Shown: positions 43,634 to 52,731, counted from the stretch's first letter. The stretch: 64,000 bases of DNA from Rhodocyclaceae bacterium (GCA_016721505.1 JADKHX010000003.1:496001-560000); one strand, 5' to 3'. Translations and numbers: made by a program. The notes: generated from the letters alone by a model not told the origin.

Positions 43634-44455
43634 ATGAGCCGAATTCAATCTACCTTCAAGACACTACAAACGAGCGGCCGCAAGGCGCTGATTCCCTTTA
43701 TCACAGCGGGTGATCCTCATCCTGATCAAACGCTACCATTGATGCGTGCATTGGTCGCTGGCGGCGCCGACATCATTGAACTCGGCATTCCGTTTTCAGA
43801 TCCGATGGCCGATGGCCCGACAATACAGCGCGCGTCTGAGCGCGCTTTGGCGCACGGCATGAGTTTGCGCGGCGTGTTGGGGATGGTCGAAAAATTTCGC
43901 CAAGAAAATTCGACAACCCCCGTAGTCTTGATGGGCTATGCCAATCCCATCGAAGCCTATGGCATCGAGCCGTTCGTGAAAGCTGCAAAAACGGCAGGTG
44001 TTGATGGCGTGCTGGTAGTGGATTATCCGCCAGAGGAATGCACCGAATTTGTCGCGACGCTAAAAGCCGCAGCGCTTGATCCGATTTTTCTGCTCGCGCC
44101 AACCTCCACCCCGACACGTTACACACAGGTCGCTGCACTGGGCAGTGGCTACATTTATTACGTCGCACTTAAAGGCGTGACTGGCGCTGGCCATCTTGAT
44201 TTTGATGAAGTCGCGCAACGTATTCCGGCGATACGCGCAGAAGTCGGCATGCCAGTTGGTGTTGGTTTTGGCATTCGTGATGCGCAAAGTGCGGCGAAGA
44301 TTGCCCGCGTTGCTGATGCCATAGTTATCGGCAGTCGCATCATCGAGGAAATCGAGAACTCACCAATTGACGAGGCACCAGCGCGCGTACAGAAATTGTT
44401 GGCGACAATACGCAATGCGATGGATGAGGTTGTTGCAGTGGAGGAATTGCAATGA
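43634..44455 (+). CDS. trpA: Tryptophan synthase alpha chain
   Basis: The predicted protein has 273 residues from ATG 43634 (MSRIQSTFKTL). Catalytic Glu in ADIIELGIPFSDPMADGPTIQRA, Asp in GVDGVLVVDYPPEE, and phosphate loops ALKGVTGAG and GMPVGVGFGIRD. It cleaves indole-3-glycerol phosphate. It overlaps accD by 4 bases (ATGA). The VGVGFGI codons resemble the dispersed repeat only by chance. Confidence 0.98.
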   Translation: MSRIQSTFKTLQTSGRKALIPFITAGDPHPDQTLPLMRALVAGGADIIELGIPFSDPMADGPTIQRASERALAHGMSLRGVLGMVEKFRQENSTTPVVLMGYANPIEAYGIEPFVKAAKTAGVDGVLVVDYPPEECTEFVATLKAAALDPIFLLAPTSTPTRYTQVAALGSGYIYYVALKGVTGAGHLDFDEVAQRIPAIRAEVGMPVGVGFGIRDAQSAAKIARVADAIVIGSRIIEEIENSPIDEAPARVQKLLATIRNAMDEVVAVEELQ

Positions 44456-45321
44456 GCTGGCTACAAAAACTTTTGCCACCAAAAATCAAACGCGCGGAAG
44501 GTCTACGCAAGGCGATTCCCGAAGGACTGTGGTCAAAGTGTCCGGCTTGCGAAGCCGTGTTGTACAGCGCTGATTTGGATGGCAACCAAGGGGTCTGCCC
44601 GAAATGCAATCATCATCATCGTTTGCGCGCACGGGTGCGGCTTGATCAATTGCTCGATGCCGAAGGGCGGTTTGAAATTGGTAGCGAAGTGCTGCCGCTC
44701 GATCCGCTGAAATTCAAGGACAGTAAGCGTTACGCGGATCGCTTAAGTGCGGCGACCGAAGACACTGGCGAGACAGATGCGATGGTGGTGATGCAAGGCG
44801 CAATCAAATCATTGCCGGTGGTCGTCGCCTGTTTCGAGTTTGAGTTCCTGGGCGGTTCGATGGGTTCAGTAGTCGGCGAACGTTTTGTGCGCGGTGTGCG
44901 CGCGGCAATCGATAGCAAAACCCCCTTTATTTGCATCACTGCATCAGGTGGTGCGCGTATGCAAGAGGGATTATTTTCCCTGCTGCAAATGGCCAAAACC
45001 ACCGCCGCAGTGGCACAACTTGCGCGTCATAAACTACCATTTATCAGCGTGCTGACTGACCCAACAATGGGCGGCGTGTCGGCCTCATTTGCGTTTGTCG
45101 GCGATATTGTCATCGCCGAACCCGGCGCGCTGATAGGCTTCGCCGGGCCGCGCGTGATTGAACAAACTGTACGCGAAACCTTGCCCGAAGGATTTCAACG
45201 CGCCGAATTTTTGATGAGCAAAGGCGCTATTGACTTGATCGTCGACCGCAGGCAAATGCGCGATCAACTTGCGGTGCTGATGAGCCTATTGCTGCGAGCA
45301 CCGGCGCTGGCTTGCGCTTAA
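44452..45321 (+). CDS. accD: Acetyl-CoA carboxylase carboxyltransferase beta subunit
   Basis: The predicted protein has 289 residues. An N-terminal zinc ribbon (WSKCPACEAVLY and GVCPKCNHHHRL) precedes the crotonase-like transferase domain (GGSMGSVVGERFVRGVRAA, ITASGGARMQEGLFSLLQMAKT, PTMGGVSASFAFVGDIVIAEPGALIGFAGPRVIEQT). With AccA it transfers carboxyl from biotin to acetyl-CoA. A dispersed-repeat copy begins 2 bases after the stop. Confidence 0.98.
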   Translation: MSWLQKLLPPKIKRAEGLRKAIPEGLWSKCPACEAVLYSADLDGNQGVCPKCNHHHRLRARVRLDQLLDAEGRFEIGSEVLPLDPLKFKDSKRYADRLSAATEDTGETDAMVVMQGAIKSLPVVVACFEFEFLGGSMGSVVGERFVRGVRAAIDSKTPFICITASGGARMQEGLFSLLQMAKTTAAVAQLARHKLPFISVLTDPTMGGVSASFAFVGDIVIAEPGALIGFAGPRVIEQTVRETLPEGFQRAEFLMSKGAIDLIVDRRQMRDQLAVLMSLLLRAPALACA

Positions 45322-45322
45322 C

Positions 45323-45346
45323 GGCGTGTCACCAGCACCAACTGGC
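45323..45346 (+). repeat. Dispersed 24-base repeat, copy at the accD-folC junction
   Basis: Exact consensus (GGCGTG...CACCAACTGGC), identical to copy 1. It starts 2 bases after the accD stop and contains the GTG that may start folC, which would read MSPAPTG. Confidence 0.85.
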
Positions 45347-46651
45347 AAATTGTCCACAACGCGGACACTAGTCGACTGGCTTGTCTTGCTCGAATCACGC
45401 CATCCTCTTGGCGTAGATGGAATAGAGCTTGGTTTGGAGCGTGTCACGACGGTCAAAGCGACTTTGCGTCAGACCGAGACTTGCCCTGTAATTTTGGTTG
45501 CTGGCACTAATGGCAAAGGCTCGTGTTGCGCAATGCTGGAAGGTGTATTGCGTAATGCCGGATACCGTGTCGGGCTGTACACATCCCCGCATTTATTGCG
45601 CTACAACGAACGCGTTCGCGTCGACGCAAGCGCCGTCTCGGATGCAGTGCTTTGTGCCGCCTTTGCAAAAGTTGAGCAGGCGCGTGGCGATACTTATTTA
45701 AGCTATTTCGAGTTCGGGACTTTGGCTGCGTGGGAAGTTTTTACAGACGCGGCGCTTGATGTCGTGATCCTCGAAGTCGGTTTAGGCGGTAGATTGGACG
45801 CGACAAATATTTATCGCGCAAGCTGTACCTTAGTAACCACCATAGACCTCGATCACCAAGCTTTTCTGGGTGACACACGTGAGGCGATTGGCTTTGAAAA
45901 AGCCGGAATTTTTCGTCCCGGTGTGACAGCGATTTGTGGTGATGCCAAGCCGCCACAATCACTGTTGAATCACGCAAAACAAATCGGCGCGCTGCTGCGC
46001 GTGTTGGGGCAAGATTTTGGCTATATGCCGCAAGAACAGCAGTGGCAGTATTGGAGCTTTCGCGATGTTGCTGGTCGCCGAGAAGTTGCGCGGCGCTCTA
46101 GCATGGCTTATCCGGGACTGCGTGGTGCAAATCAATTGGCCAATGCCGCGTCCGTGTTAGCAGTGCTTGACGCATTGGCGGGCGTATTGCCGGTGGCAAT
46201 GAAAGATGTACGCCAAGGGTTACACGAGCTGAGTTTGGCGGGACGATTTCAAGTGCTGCCAGGGCGACCGGTGAAAGTATTGGATGTCGCTCACAACCCG
46301 CATGCGGCGCGCGTGCTGGCCGAAAATCTAAGCGGCATGGGCTTTCATCGGCGTACTTGGGCGGTGTTTGGAGTGATGGCCGACAAAGATATTGATGGGA
46401 TCATCGACGCCGTGCACCAGCAGGTCACGGATTGGTTGCCGTGTGAGCTTCCAGGACGGCGTGCCGCCAGCACCAACTCGTTGGTGGCGCTACTTGGCGC
46501 GCGAAATTTGACTGTCGCGGGCCCCTGTGCCGATGTCGCCGCCGCGATGCGTTTTGCGACCGATCACGCGAATCTCGATGATAGAATTCTGGTCTTCGGT
46601 TCCTTCCTGACCGTTGCTGCAGCGCTGAAATTTCTCGACCGATCGATATGA
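45326..46651 (+). CDS. folC: Folylpolyglutamate synthase / dihydrofolate synthase
   Basis: The predicted protein has 441 residues if GTG 45326, inside the repeat, is the start; TTG 45350 (LSTTRTLVDWLVLLESRHP) gives 433 and fits the family N-terminus as well. Neither has a clear ribosome-binding site, so coupling to accD is likely. ATP loop VAGTNGKGSCCAMLEGVL, YTSPHLLRYNERVRVD, VGLGGRLDATN and DVAHNPHAARVLAENL are Mur-ligase-fold folate signatures. It adds glutamates to folates. It overlaps dedD by ATGA. Confidence 0.96.
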   Translation: MSPAPTGKLSTTRTLVDWLVLLESRHPLGVDGIELGLERVTTVKATLRQTETCPVILVAGTNGKGSCCAMLEGVLRNAGYRVGLYTSPHLLRYNERVRVDASAVSDAVLCAAFAKVEQARGDTYLSYFEFGTLAAWEVFTDAALDVVILEVGLGGRLDATNIYRASCTLVTTIDLDHQAFLGDTREAIGFEKAGIFRPGVTAICGDAKPPQSLLNHAKQIGALLRVLGQDFGYMPQEQQWQYWSFRDVAGRREVARRSSMAYPGLRGANQLANAASVLAVLDALAGVLPVAMKDVRQGLHELSLAGRFQVLPGRPVKVLDVAHNPHAARVLAENLSGMGFHRRTWAVFGVMADKDIDGIIDAVHQQVTDWLPCELPGRRAASTNSLVALLGARNLTVAGPCADVAAAMRFATDHANLDDRILVFGSFLTVAAALKFLDRSI

Positions 46652-47520
46652 AAAATGCTGTGATGAAAGACAACGTGAATTCAACATCGACAGATACCGA
46701 AGGTGAGCTAGAGGGCGCTGCCGCTGTTGGCGTTAGCAGCGATGAAGTACAACTGAAAAAACAAGCCCGTCGCCGCCTCATAGGCGCGATTGCTCTGGCA
46801 CTGTTTGGCGTCATCGTGCTACCGATGGTGATGGACAGCCAACCAAGACCTGTTGCGCCGGAAATTCAAGTGCATATTCCTAGCCAAGACGGCCCTGGAT
46901 TCACCGGCAAAATCGTGCCTGGCGCAGTTGTTAAGCCAACGCCGATGCCACCCGCGTCGCCTGCCGTGGCGACAACGGCGGTATCGAAATCTGAAACACC
47001 GGCGGCCAAAGAGACAACGAGTGCACCACCAAATGCGCCGTCGAGGGCAGCATCGAGCACAAATCCAAGTGCGACCGAAACCAGTGCGCCAGTGGCGGCA
47101 AAAGTTGTGGAAGTTACGAAACCTGCGGAGGCCTGGCCTAGCAAGGCGCAGAGTGCCGTTGTTGCCAAACCAAAGTCAAGCACAGCAAAGGCGGCTGAGC
47201 CAGTCAAAAAACCTGCCGAGCCAGCAGTCGCTGGTTCAAAAACCACTGATGAGCCGCGTGCATTAGCAGCGCTGACCGGCACCGAGAGTCTTAGCGCACC
47301 TTGGTTTGTGCAGTTAGGTGCTTATAAAGATGCAGGCAACGTCAAAACATTGTTGGCGAAGGTCAAGGAAATGAAAATCGCTGTGTCGACAGAGAAAATC
47401 GAGTCATCAGCCGGCCCCAGAATCCGAGTACGTGCTGGTCCTTTTGCAACTCGCGCAGAAGCTGAAAAAGCGCAAACGCGGATTCTCACCATCAAAGTAA
47501 ATGGTGTGTTGTCGCAATAG
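46648..47520 (+). CDS. dedD: SPOR-domain cell-division protein, DedD-like
   Basis: The predicted protein has 290 residues. One transmembrane helix (RRLIGAIALALFGVIVLPMVMD, about residues 47-67), a long Pro/Ala/Lys-rich periplasmic linker, then a C-terminal SPOR domain (APWFVQLGAYKDAGNVKTLLAKVKEMK to RIRVRAGPFATRAEAEKAQ). SPOR domains bind denuded septal glycan and help constriction. Its place after folC and before cvpA is conserved. It overlaps folC by 4 bases. Confidence 0.92.
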   Translation: MKNAVMKDNVNSTSTDTEGELEGAAAVGVSSDEVQLKKQARRRLIGAIALALFGVIVLPMVMDSQPRPVAPEIQVHIPSQDGPGFTGKIVPGAVVKPTPMPPASPAVATTAVSKSETPAAKETTSAPPNAPSRAASSTNPSATETSAPVAAKVVEVTKPAEAWPSKAQSAVVAKPKSSTAKAAEPVKKPAEPAVAGSKTTDEPRALAALTGTESLSAPWFVQLGAYKDAGNVKTLLAKVKEMKIAVSTEKIESSAGPRIRVRAGPFATRAEAEKAQTRILTIKVNGVLSQ

Positions 47521-47537
47521 CCGGTTAGTCGTTGGCA

Positions 47538-48032
47538 ATGACGCTTTTTGATTACGCGGTGCTGGGCATCGTCGGTATTTCGGTTTTGGTTGGCGTGTGG
47601 CGCGGGGTGGTGAGTGAATTGTTGGCCCTGGCGGCATGGGTGGTGGCATTCTTTGCCGCAAGGGAATATGCAAGTAGTGTGGTGCCATGGTTAGCGAATT
47701 GGATTGCCGATCCGGGGCTGTGTTTAGCGGCGGCGTATGTCGGTATTTTTGTCGGGGTTTTGTTGATATTTGCCATACTTCGATTTGCTATTTCGTTGAT
47801 GCTTACCGCAGTAGGTTTGGGATTGTTGGATCGACTTTTGGGGGCGTGTTTTGGTGCGCTACGAGGCGCAGTGATTGTGCTAATCGTGGTCATGTTGGCA
47901 GGGATTACGCCGTTACCAGCGCAACCTTACTGGCGCGATGCAGTGTTGGCGCAACCAATAGAAACAGTAGTGTTTGCGGTTAAGCGTTGGATGCCGGCGG
48001 ATTTGGCAGCACGAATAAAGTTTCACCGATAG
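47538..48032 (+). CDS. cvpA: CvpA-family membrane protein
   Basis: The predicted protein has 164 residues from ATG 47538 (MTLFDYAVLGIVGISVLVGVWRGVVSELLALAAWV). Four hydrophobic segments and the early GxWRGxxxE motif are typical of CvpA (colicin V production family). In enterics cvpA is co-transcribed with purF and affects envelope stress. Here purF follows 50 bases downstream, the same partnership. Confidence 0.93.
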   Translation: MTLFDYAVLGIVGISVLVGVWRGVVSELLALAAWVVAFFAAREYASSVVPWLANWIADPGLCLAAAYVGIFVGVLLIFAILRFAISLMLTAVGLGLLDRLLGACFGALRGAVIVLIVVMLAGITPLPAQPYWRDAVLAQPIETVVFAVKRWMPADLAARIKFHR

Positions 48033-48082
48033 CTAGTTTCGTTGATTGATTAAATGTCGTCCGGTATTGTTAAGGAATAACC

Positions 48083-49621
48083 ATGTGTGGAATCCTCGGT
48101 GTGGTCGCGACCTCACCAGTCAATCAGTTGCTCTATGACGGCTTGCAGGTCTTGCAGCATCGTGGTCAAGATGCCGCTGGCATCGCGACCAGCGAAGGGG
48201 GCCGCTTTCACATGCACAAAGGCTCGGGTCTTGTGCGTGATGTGTTCCGCACCCGCAACATGCGTAGCCTGACCGGCCAATGGGGCATCGGCCATTGCCG
48301 CTATCCCACTGCAGGCTCGGCTTACAACCCGGCCGAAGCGCAGCCGTTCTACGTCAATTCACCGTTCGGCTTGATGCTGGCGCACAACGGCAATCTGACC
48401 AATTCTGATCAGCTCAAGCAGGACATGTTTTTGCAAGACCTGCGGCACATGAACACCAACTCGGATTCCGAAATTTTGCTCAACGTGTTGGCGCACGAAC
48501 TGCAAGCCGCATCAACACAATATCAAGTGGATGCCGAAACCATATTCAAGGCCGTGGCCGGTGTATATCGCCGCGTGCGTGGCGCTTATGCGGTGGTGGT
48601 GATGATTGCGGGCTATGGCTTGCTAGCCTTCCGCGATCCCTATGGAATTCGACCGCTGGTGATAGGCAAAAACGACACGCCTGAAGGCACGGAATATCTG
48701 GTTGCGTCTGAGAGTGTGGCGATTGATACTTTGGGTTTCAAAATGCTGCGCGATGTTGCACCGGGCGAAGCAGTGCTTATAGATTTGCGCGGAAACTTTC
48801 TGAGCAGACAATGTGCCGAGCACACCGTCCACGCGCCTTGCATGTTCGAGTTTGTTTACCTGGCGCGACCGGATTCATTGATGGATGGAATTTCGGTCTA
48901 CGAAACGCGCGCAAAAATGGGTGAGTTTTTGGCCGACAAAATCCGCCTGACTTTGCCGCATTTGAAGATAGATGCGGTGATGCCGATTCCTGATTCAAGT
49001 CGACCTGCCGCGATGGAATTAGCGCGGCGGCTTGACCTGCAGTACCGCGAGGGGTTTGTGAAAAATCGCTACATCGGACGCACATTTATCATGCCGGGCC
49101 ATGCCACGCGACGAAAATCGGTGCGCCAAAAACTCAATGCAATTGCGCAAGAGTTCAAAGGCAAGAATGTTTTGTTGGTGGACGATTCCATTGTGCGCGG
49201 AACCACCAGTCGCGAGATCATCAACATGGCACGTGAAGCTGGCGCGACCAAGGTTTATTTCGCTTCGGCGTCGCCACCAGTTCGTTTTGCCAATGTGTAT
49301 GGCATCGACATGCCATCGCGTAGCGAGCTGATTGCGGCATTCCGTGATGACGATGAAATTTGTCGAGAGATAGGTGCCGATGTATTGATTTATCAAGACA
49401 TCGACGCGTTGCGTGCCGCCGTGCGTGCGGTCAATCCGGCAGTAACGCAGTTTGAGACATCTTGTTTTGACGGTCACTATGTAACCGGCGATATCAGTCC
49501 AGCGTATCTAAAACACATGGAAGATCGACGCGATGCGCCGGTGGACGATCAAGATGACGACGGCTATGAAGTCGATGGTAGCGGCGGGCAATTGGATCTA
49601 AATCTGGTTTCATCCGAATAG
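48083..49621 (+). CDS. purF: Amidophosphoribosyltransferase
   Basis: The predicted protein has 512 residues. MCGILGVV exposes the catalytic Cys2 after Met removal, with no propeptide. QHRGQDAAGIAT and NGNLTNSDQL are in the glutaminase half; VLLVDDSIVRGTTSREII is the PRPP-binding loop. It commits PRPP to purine synthesis in the cytosol. AAGGAATAACC precedes the ATG. Confidence 0.98.
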   Translation: MCGILGVVATSPVNQLLYDGLQVLQHRGQDAAGIATSEGGRFHMHKGSGLVRDVFRTRNMRSLTGQWGIGHCRYPTAGSAYNPAEAQPFYVNSPFGLMLAHNGNLTNSDQLKQDMFLQDLRHMNTNSDSEILLNVLAHELQAASTQYQVDAETIFKAVAGVYRRVRGAYAVVVMIAGYGLLAFRDPYGIRPLVIGKNDTPEGTEYLVASESVAIDTLGFKMLRDVAPGEAVLIDLRGNFLSRQCAEHTVHAPCMFEFVYLARPDSLMDGISVYETRAKMGEFLADKIRLTLPHLKIDAVMPIPDSSRPAAMELARRLDLQYREGFVKNRYIGRTFIMPGHATRRKSVRQKLNAIAQEFKGKNVLLVDDSIVRGTTSREIINMAREAGATKVYFASASPPVRFANVYGIDMPSRSELIAAFRDDDEICREIGADVLIYQDIDALRAAVRAVNPAVTQFETSCFDGHYVTGDISPAYLKHMEDRRDAPVDDQDDDGYEVDGSGGQLDLNLVSSE

Positions 49622-49638
49622 GGATTTTGGTCAAAAAA

Positions 49639-50826
49639 ATGGATGAACTCGAACAAAATGACTGGGCACCCGAAACGCTTGCCGTGCGATTGGGTCAGGA
49701 GCGCAGCCAATATGGTGAGCACTCAGAAGCGCTTTACCTAACTTCGAGTTTCGTGTTCAAAAACGCGGCGCAAGCCGCTGCGCGATTTTCTGGCGCTGAG
49801 CCAGGCAACGTCTATGCCCGCTTCACCAACCCGACTGTAACGAGCTTGCAACAGCGTTTGGCGGCATTAGAAGGCGCGGAAGATTGCATAGCCACGGCCA
49901 CCGGCATGGCGGCGATTACGGCGACGGTGATGGCGCTGATGAATTCCGGTCAGCACATCGTCGCCTCGCAAAGTATTTTTGGTGCGACCCAGCAATTGTT
50001 CGCCAATTTACTGCCGCGTTTTGGCATCGAAACAACTTTTGTTGACGGTGCCAATTTGGCTGCGTACTCTGCGGCCTTGCGGCCCAATACGCGCATTGTG
50101 TTTGTCGAGTCACCTTCGAATCCGTTAACCGAATTGGTCGACATTGCCGCGCTGGCCAAGATTACGCACGCGCACGGTGTGCTGCTGGTGGTAGACAATT
50201 GTTTTTGTAGTCCAGCGATGCAACAGCCGCTTGCACTCGGTGCCGATTTGGTAGTCCATTCGGCGACCAAATATCTTGATGGGCAAGGTCGCGTGCTCGG
50301 CGGCGCGGTGTGCGGTCCCAAAGTGCTGACTGACGAGGTATTCAAGTTTCTTCGCACTACTGGACCAACGCTGTCGCCGTTTAATGCGTGGATCATTCTT
50401 AAAGGTCTGGAGACTTTGTTTATCCGAATGACTGCGCAATCAGCCAACGCACTGGTCTTGGCAAAATGGTTGGAACAGCAGCCCTCCGTGTTGCGTGTGT
50501 ATTACCCCGGGCTCCCTTCACATCCTCAGTTTGAACTCGCTCAACGACAGCAAAGCGGCGGTGGCGCAATTGTTTCGTTTGAAGTTCGCGGTGGACGTGA
50601 TGCGGCTTGGCGTGTGGTAGATGGATGCAAACTGCTTTCGATCACCGCAAATCTTGGCGATACCAAAACCACAATTACTCATCCCGCTTCCACCACCCAC
50701 GGCCGCATAACCGCTGAAGCGCGCGCGCAATCGGGGATCACCGAAGGCTTGTTAAGGATTGCTGTCGGTCTCGAAGCCCAAGCAGATTTGCAAGCAGATT
50801 TGCGCCGCGGACTTAAGGTGGATTGA
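49639..50826 (+). CDS. metZ: O-succinylhomoserine sulfhydrylase
   Basis: The predicted protein has 395 residues from ATG 49639. Cys/Met-metabolism PLP fold: EALYLTSSFVFKNAAQAAARFSG, NVYARFTNPTV, DNCFCSPAMQQPLALGADLVVHSATKYLDGQGRVLGG (PLP Lys in SATKYLDG) and SITANLGDTKTTITHPASTTHGR. MetZ makes homocysteine directly from O-succinylhomoserine and sulfide; its place after purF is usual in betaproteobacteria and pseudomonads, which separates it from MetB or MetY. Confidence 0.93.
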   Translation: MDELEQNDWAPETLAVRLGQERSQYGEHSEALYLTSSFVFKNAAQAAARFSGAEPGNVYARFTNPTVTSLQQRLAALEGAEDCIATATGMAAITATVMALMNSGQHIVASQSIFGATQQLFANLLPRFGIETTFVDGANLAAYSAALRPNTRIVFVESPSNPLTELVDIAALAKITHAHGVLLVVDNCFCSPAMQQPLALGADLVVHSATKYLDGQGRVLGGAVCGPKVLTDEVFKFLRTTGPTLSPFNAWIILKGLETLFIRMTAQSANALVLAKWLEQQPSVLRVYYPGLPSHPQFELAQRQQSGGGAIVSFEVRGGRDAAWRVVDGCKLLSITANLGDTKTTITHPASTTHGRITAEARAQSGITEGLLRIAVGLEAQADLQADLRRGLKVD

Positions 50827-50843
50827 CGAACTTGCAGCGATGG

Positions 50844-51620
50844 CTAGTGCGACCAATCCAAGCGCTGAATTTTTCCGGTCTTGATTTCTAAAGCATCGCC
50901 GCGATTCACATCCCAATCTGAAAGCACCCAGCGCGCGCTACCAGTCGTGGTATCAACGATCTCGTGACTGGGTCGATGGGTGTGGCCATGAATCATTGCC
51001 TGGCAACCAGACGCAGCGAGTGTTTGTCGCACAGCGTTTGGATTGGCGTCCATAATTTCAGCGGATTTTTGGCGGACGGCGTCTGCGCTTCGCTGGCGTA
51101 GCGCAGCAACTTCGGCGCGCCGTGCGTCCAATGGTTTTGCCAAAAACGTTGCTTGCCATTCGTCCGTGCGAACGAGACGGCGAAAGTTCTGATATGCGTG
51201 GTCGTCAGTGCACAAGGTATCGCCGTGAAGCAAAAGAATTTGCAGGGCCCCAGCACCAACTGATGTATGCGCGATATTCAACACACTTAACTCTGGCAAC
51301 AAACTCACACCCGTTGCCATTGCAAAACTTGAGCCGATCAAGAAATCGCGATTGCCATGGACGAAAAATAGTCGCGTGCCGTCTTCGGATAGCTGTCTTA
51401 GCTTGGCGACGATTTCGCTGGCGAACAAATCATCAATATTGTCGTCGCCTATCCAATACTCGAACAAGTCGCCAAGAATAAATAGCGCATCGATTTTTTG
51501 CACGGCACAATCGATCAAAAAACACTCAAATCGCTCGGTCAAATCCGCGCGTTCTTGGCGCAGGTGCAAGTCAGATACAAAGCGGGCGGTACCGGCAACG
51601 GAGAGCATGCCGCCGCCCAT
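50844..51620 (-). CDS. lpxH: UDP-2,3-diacylglucosamine diphosphatase
   Basis: The predicted protein has 258 residues; ATG at 51620 or 51608. The metal-binding blocks of this calcineurin-like enzyme are in order: VSDLHL, GDLFEYWIGDD, GNRDFLIGSSFA, LLLHGDTLCTDD and HGHTHRP. It cuts UDP-2,3-diacylglucosamine to lipid X in lipid A synthesis, at the inner membrane face. The residues NIAHTSVGAGALQILLLHGD appear a little longer than the usual loop before HGD, and the VGAG part matches the dispersed repeat. It starts 4 bases after the ppiB stop. Confidence 0.95.
   Translation of the reverse strand: MGGGMLSVAGTARFVSDLHLRQERADLTERFECFLIDCAVQKIDALFILGDLFEYWIGDDNIDDLFASEIVAKLRQLSEDGTRLFFVHGNRDFLIGSSFAMATGVSLLPELSVLNIAHTSVGAGALQILLLHGDTLCTDDHAYQNFRRLVRTDEWQATFLAKPLDARRAEVAALRQRSADAVRQKSAEIMDANPNAVRQTLAASGCQAMIHGHTHRPSHEIVDTTTGSARWVLSDWDVNRGDALEIKTGKIQRLDWSH
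51249..51263 (+). repeat. Possible partial copy of the dispersed repeat inside lpxH
   Basis: CCCAGCACCAACTGA on the plus strand matches the inner part of the repeat, without the GGCGTG end. The lpxH strand reads SVGAG in the same frame as the truA and cysS copies. It is short, so chance is possible. Confidence 0.4.
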
Positions 51621-51624
51621 CGGA

Positions 51625-52131
51625 CTAGACGCTAACCGCGCTCTCGATAATCACGTCGGCTTTTGGCACGTTTTGGTGAAATCCGCTGTTACCGGTTTTG
51701 ACAGCGGTAATTTTGTCCACCACGTCGGTGCCATCAACCACCCGCCCAAATACACAATAGCCCCAGCCGTCTTGACCCGGATGATTGAGAAAATCGTTGT
51801 CGCCGACATTGACAAAAAACTGTGCCGTGGCCGAATGCGGGTCGGAAGTACGCGCCATCGCCACTGTGTAGCGATCATTCTTCAGTCCATTGCTAGCCTC
51901 GTTATCGACAGGTTCGCCGACGGACTTTTGTTTCATGCCTGGAGTGAAGCCGCCGCCTTGAATCATGAAACCATCGATCACGCGATGAAATATCGTGCCA
52001 TCGTAGTGACCAGCGGCCACGTAAGCAATGAAGTTGGCAACTGTCTTGGGTGCCTTATCGGCATTTAATTCCAAGGTGAACACGCCGTGGTTGGTGGTGA
52101 ACTTGATCGTAGGTTTTTCGCTAGTAGTCAT
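51625..52131 (-). CDS. ppiB: Cytoplasmic peptidyl-prolyl isomerase (cyclophilin)
   Basis: The predicted protein has 168 residues without a signal peptide. Cyclophilin signatures: NFIAYVAAGHYDGTIFHRVIDGFMIQGGGF (catalytic Arg in FHRV), ARTSDPHSATAQFFVNVGDNDFLN and GWGYCVFGRVVDG. It catalyses proline isomerisation during folding. It overlaps the upstream periplasmic cyclophilin gene by 4 bases; the pair looks like a tandem duplication. Confidence 0.96.
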   Translation of the reverse strand: MTTSEKPTIKFTTNHGVFTLELNADKAPKTVANFIAYVAAGHYDGTIFHRVIDGFMIQGGGFTPGMKQKSVGEPVDNEASNGLKNDRYTVAMARTSDPHSATAQFFVNVGDNDFLNHPGQDGWGYCVFGRVVDGTDVVDKITAVKTGNSGFHQNVPKADVIIESAVSV

Positions 52132-52706
52132 TTTTTTTCGCTGAGTAATTTGACAGAAATAATGGTCACCGGAGTGGTGGGAACGTTTTGATGCATGCCT
52201 GAATTGCCGGTCGGGACTTTGGCGATTTTTTGCACCACATCCATGCCCTCAACTACCTTGCCGAACACGGCATAGCCCCAACCGTCGCGGCCGGGGTTGT
52301 TGAGAAATTCGTTGTGTTTAAGGTTGATGAAAAATTGTGACGTTGCCGAGTGCGGCTCATTGGTGCGCGCCATGGCTAAAGTGCCAAGCTCGTTTTTCAA
52401 GCCATTGGTGGCTTCATTGACGATGCCCGCGCGAGTATCTTTCTGCACCATTTTTTCTGTGAAGCCGCCACCTTGAATCATGAAGTTATCCATCACGCGA
52501 TGGAAAATCGTGCCGGCGTAATGTCCATCTTTAGTGTATTGCAAAAAATTGGCGACAGACTTCGGCGCTTGCTCCGAGTACAACTCAACGATCATCGTGC
52601 CTTGGCTAGTTTTGATCTCAACCCGAGGATTGGCTGCCGGATCTGCGGCAAAACTGAGTGTGGAAAGCAATAAGCTAAAAATCGTTAAGGCTATAAAGCG
52701 AATCAT
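52128..52706 (-). CDS. ppiA: Periplasmic peptidyl-prolyl isomerase (cyclophilin)
   Basis: The predicted protein has 192 residues from ATG 52706 (GAGGAA 6 bases upstream; ATG 52712 is too close). Signal peptide MIRFIALTIFSLLLSTLSFAA, then a cyclophilin domain: GHYAGTIFHRVMDNFMIQGGGF, ARTNEPHSATSQFFINLKHNEFLN, GWGYAVFGKVVEG. It assists folding in the periplasm. It forms a coupled pair with ppiB and shares its fold closely. Confidence 0.95.
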   Translation of the reverse strand: MIRFIALTIFSLLLSTLSFAADPAANPRVEIKTSQGTMIVELYSEQAPKSVANFLQYTKDGHYAGTIFHRVMDNFMIQGGGFTEKMVQKDTRAGIVNEATNGLKNELGTLAMARTNEPHSATSQFFINLKHNEFLNNPGRDGWGYAVFGKVVEGMDVVQKIAKVPTGNSGMHQNVPTTPVTIISVKLLSEKK

Positions 52707-52731
52707 GTCCATTTCCTCAAAGTGAAATTAC

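Noticed and set aside
44250..44273. GCCAGTTGGTGTTGGTTTTGG in trpA resembling the dispersed repeat
   Set aside because: PVGVGFGIRD is a conserved TrpA phosphate-binding loop, so the codons are explained by the protein.
46458..46481. Plus-strand GGCGTGCC...CACCAACTCG in folC, a close match to the repeat
   Set aside because: It encodes LPGRRAASTNSL, which fits the native LPGPRAAS-type segment of FolC at the right length. It could still be a convergent or converted copy, but an insertion is not supported.
51625..52706. Two adjacent cyclophilins as a possible assembly duplication
   Set aside because: They differ throughout in sequence and only one has a signal peptide; this is a genuine ppiA-ppiB pair.
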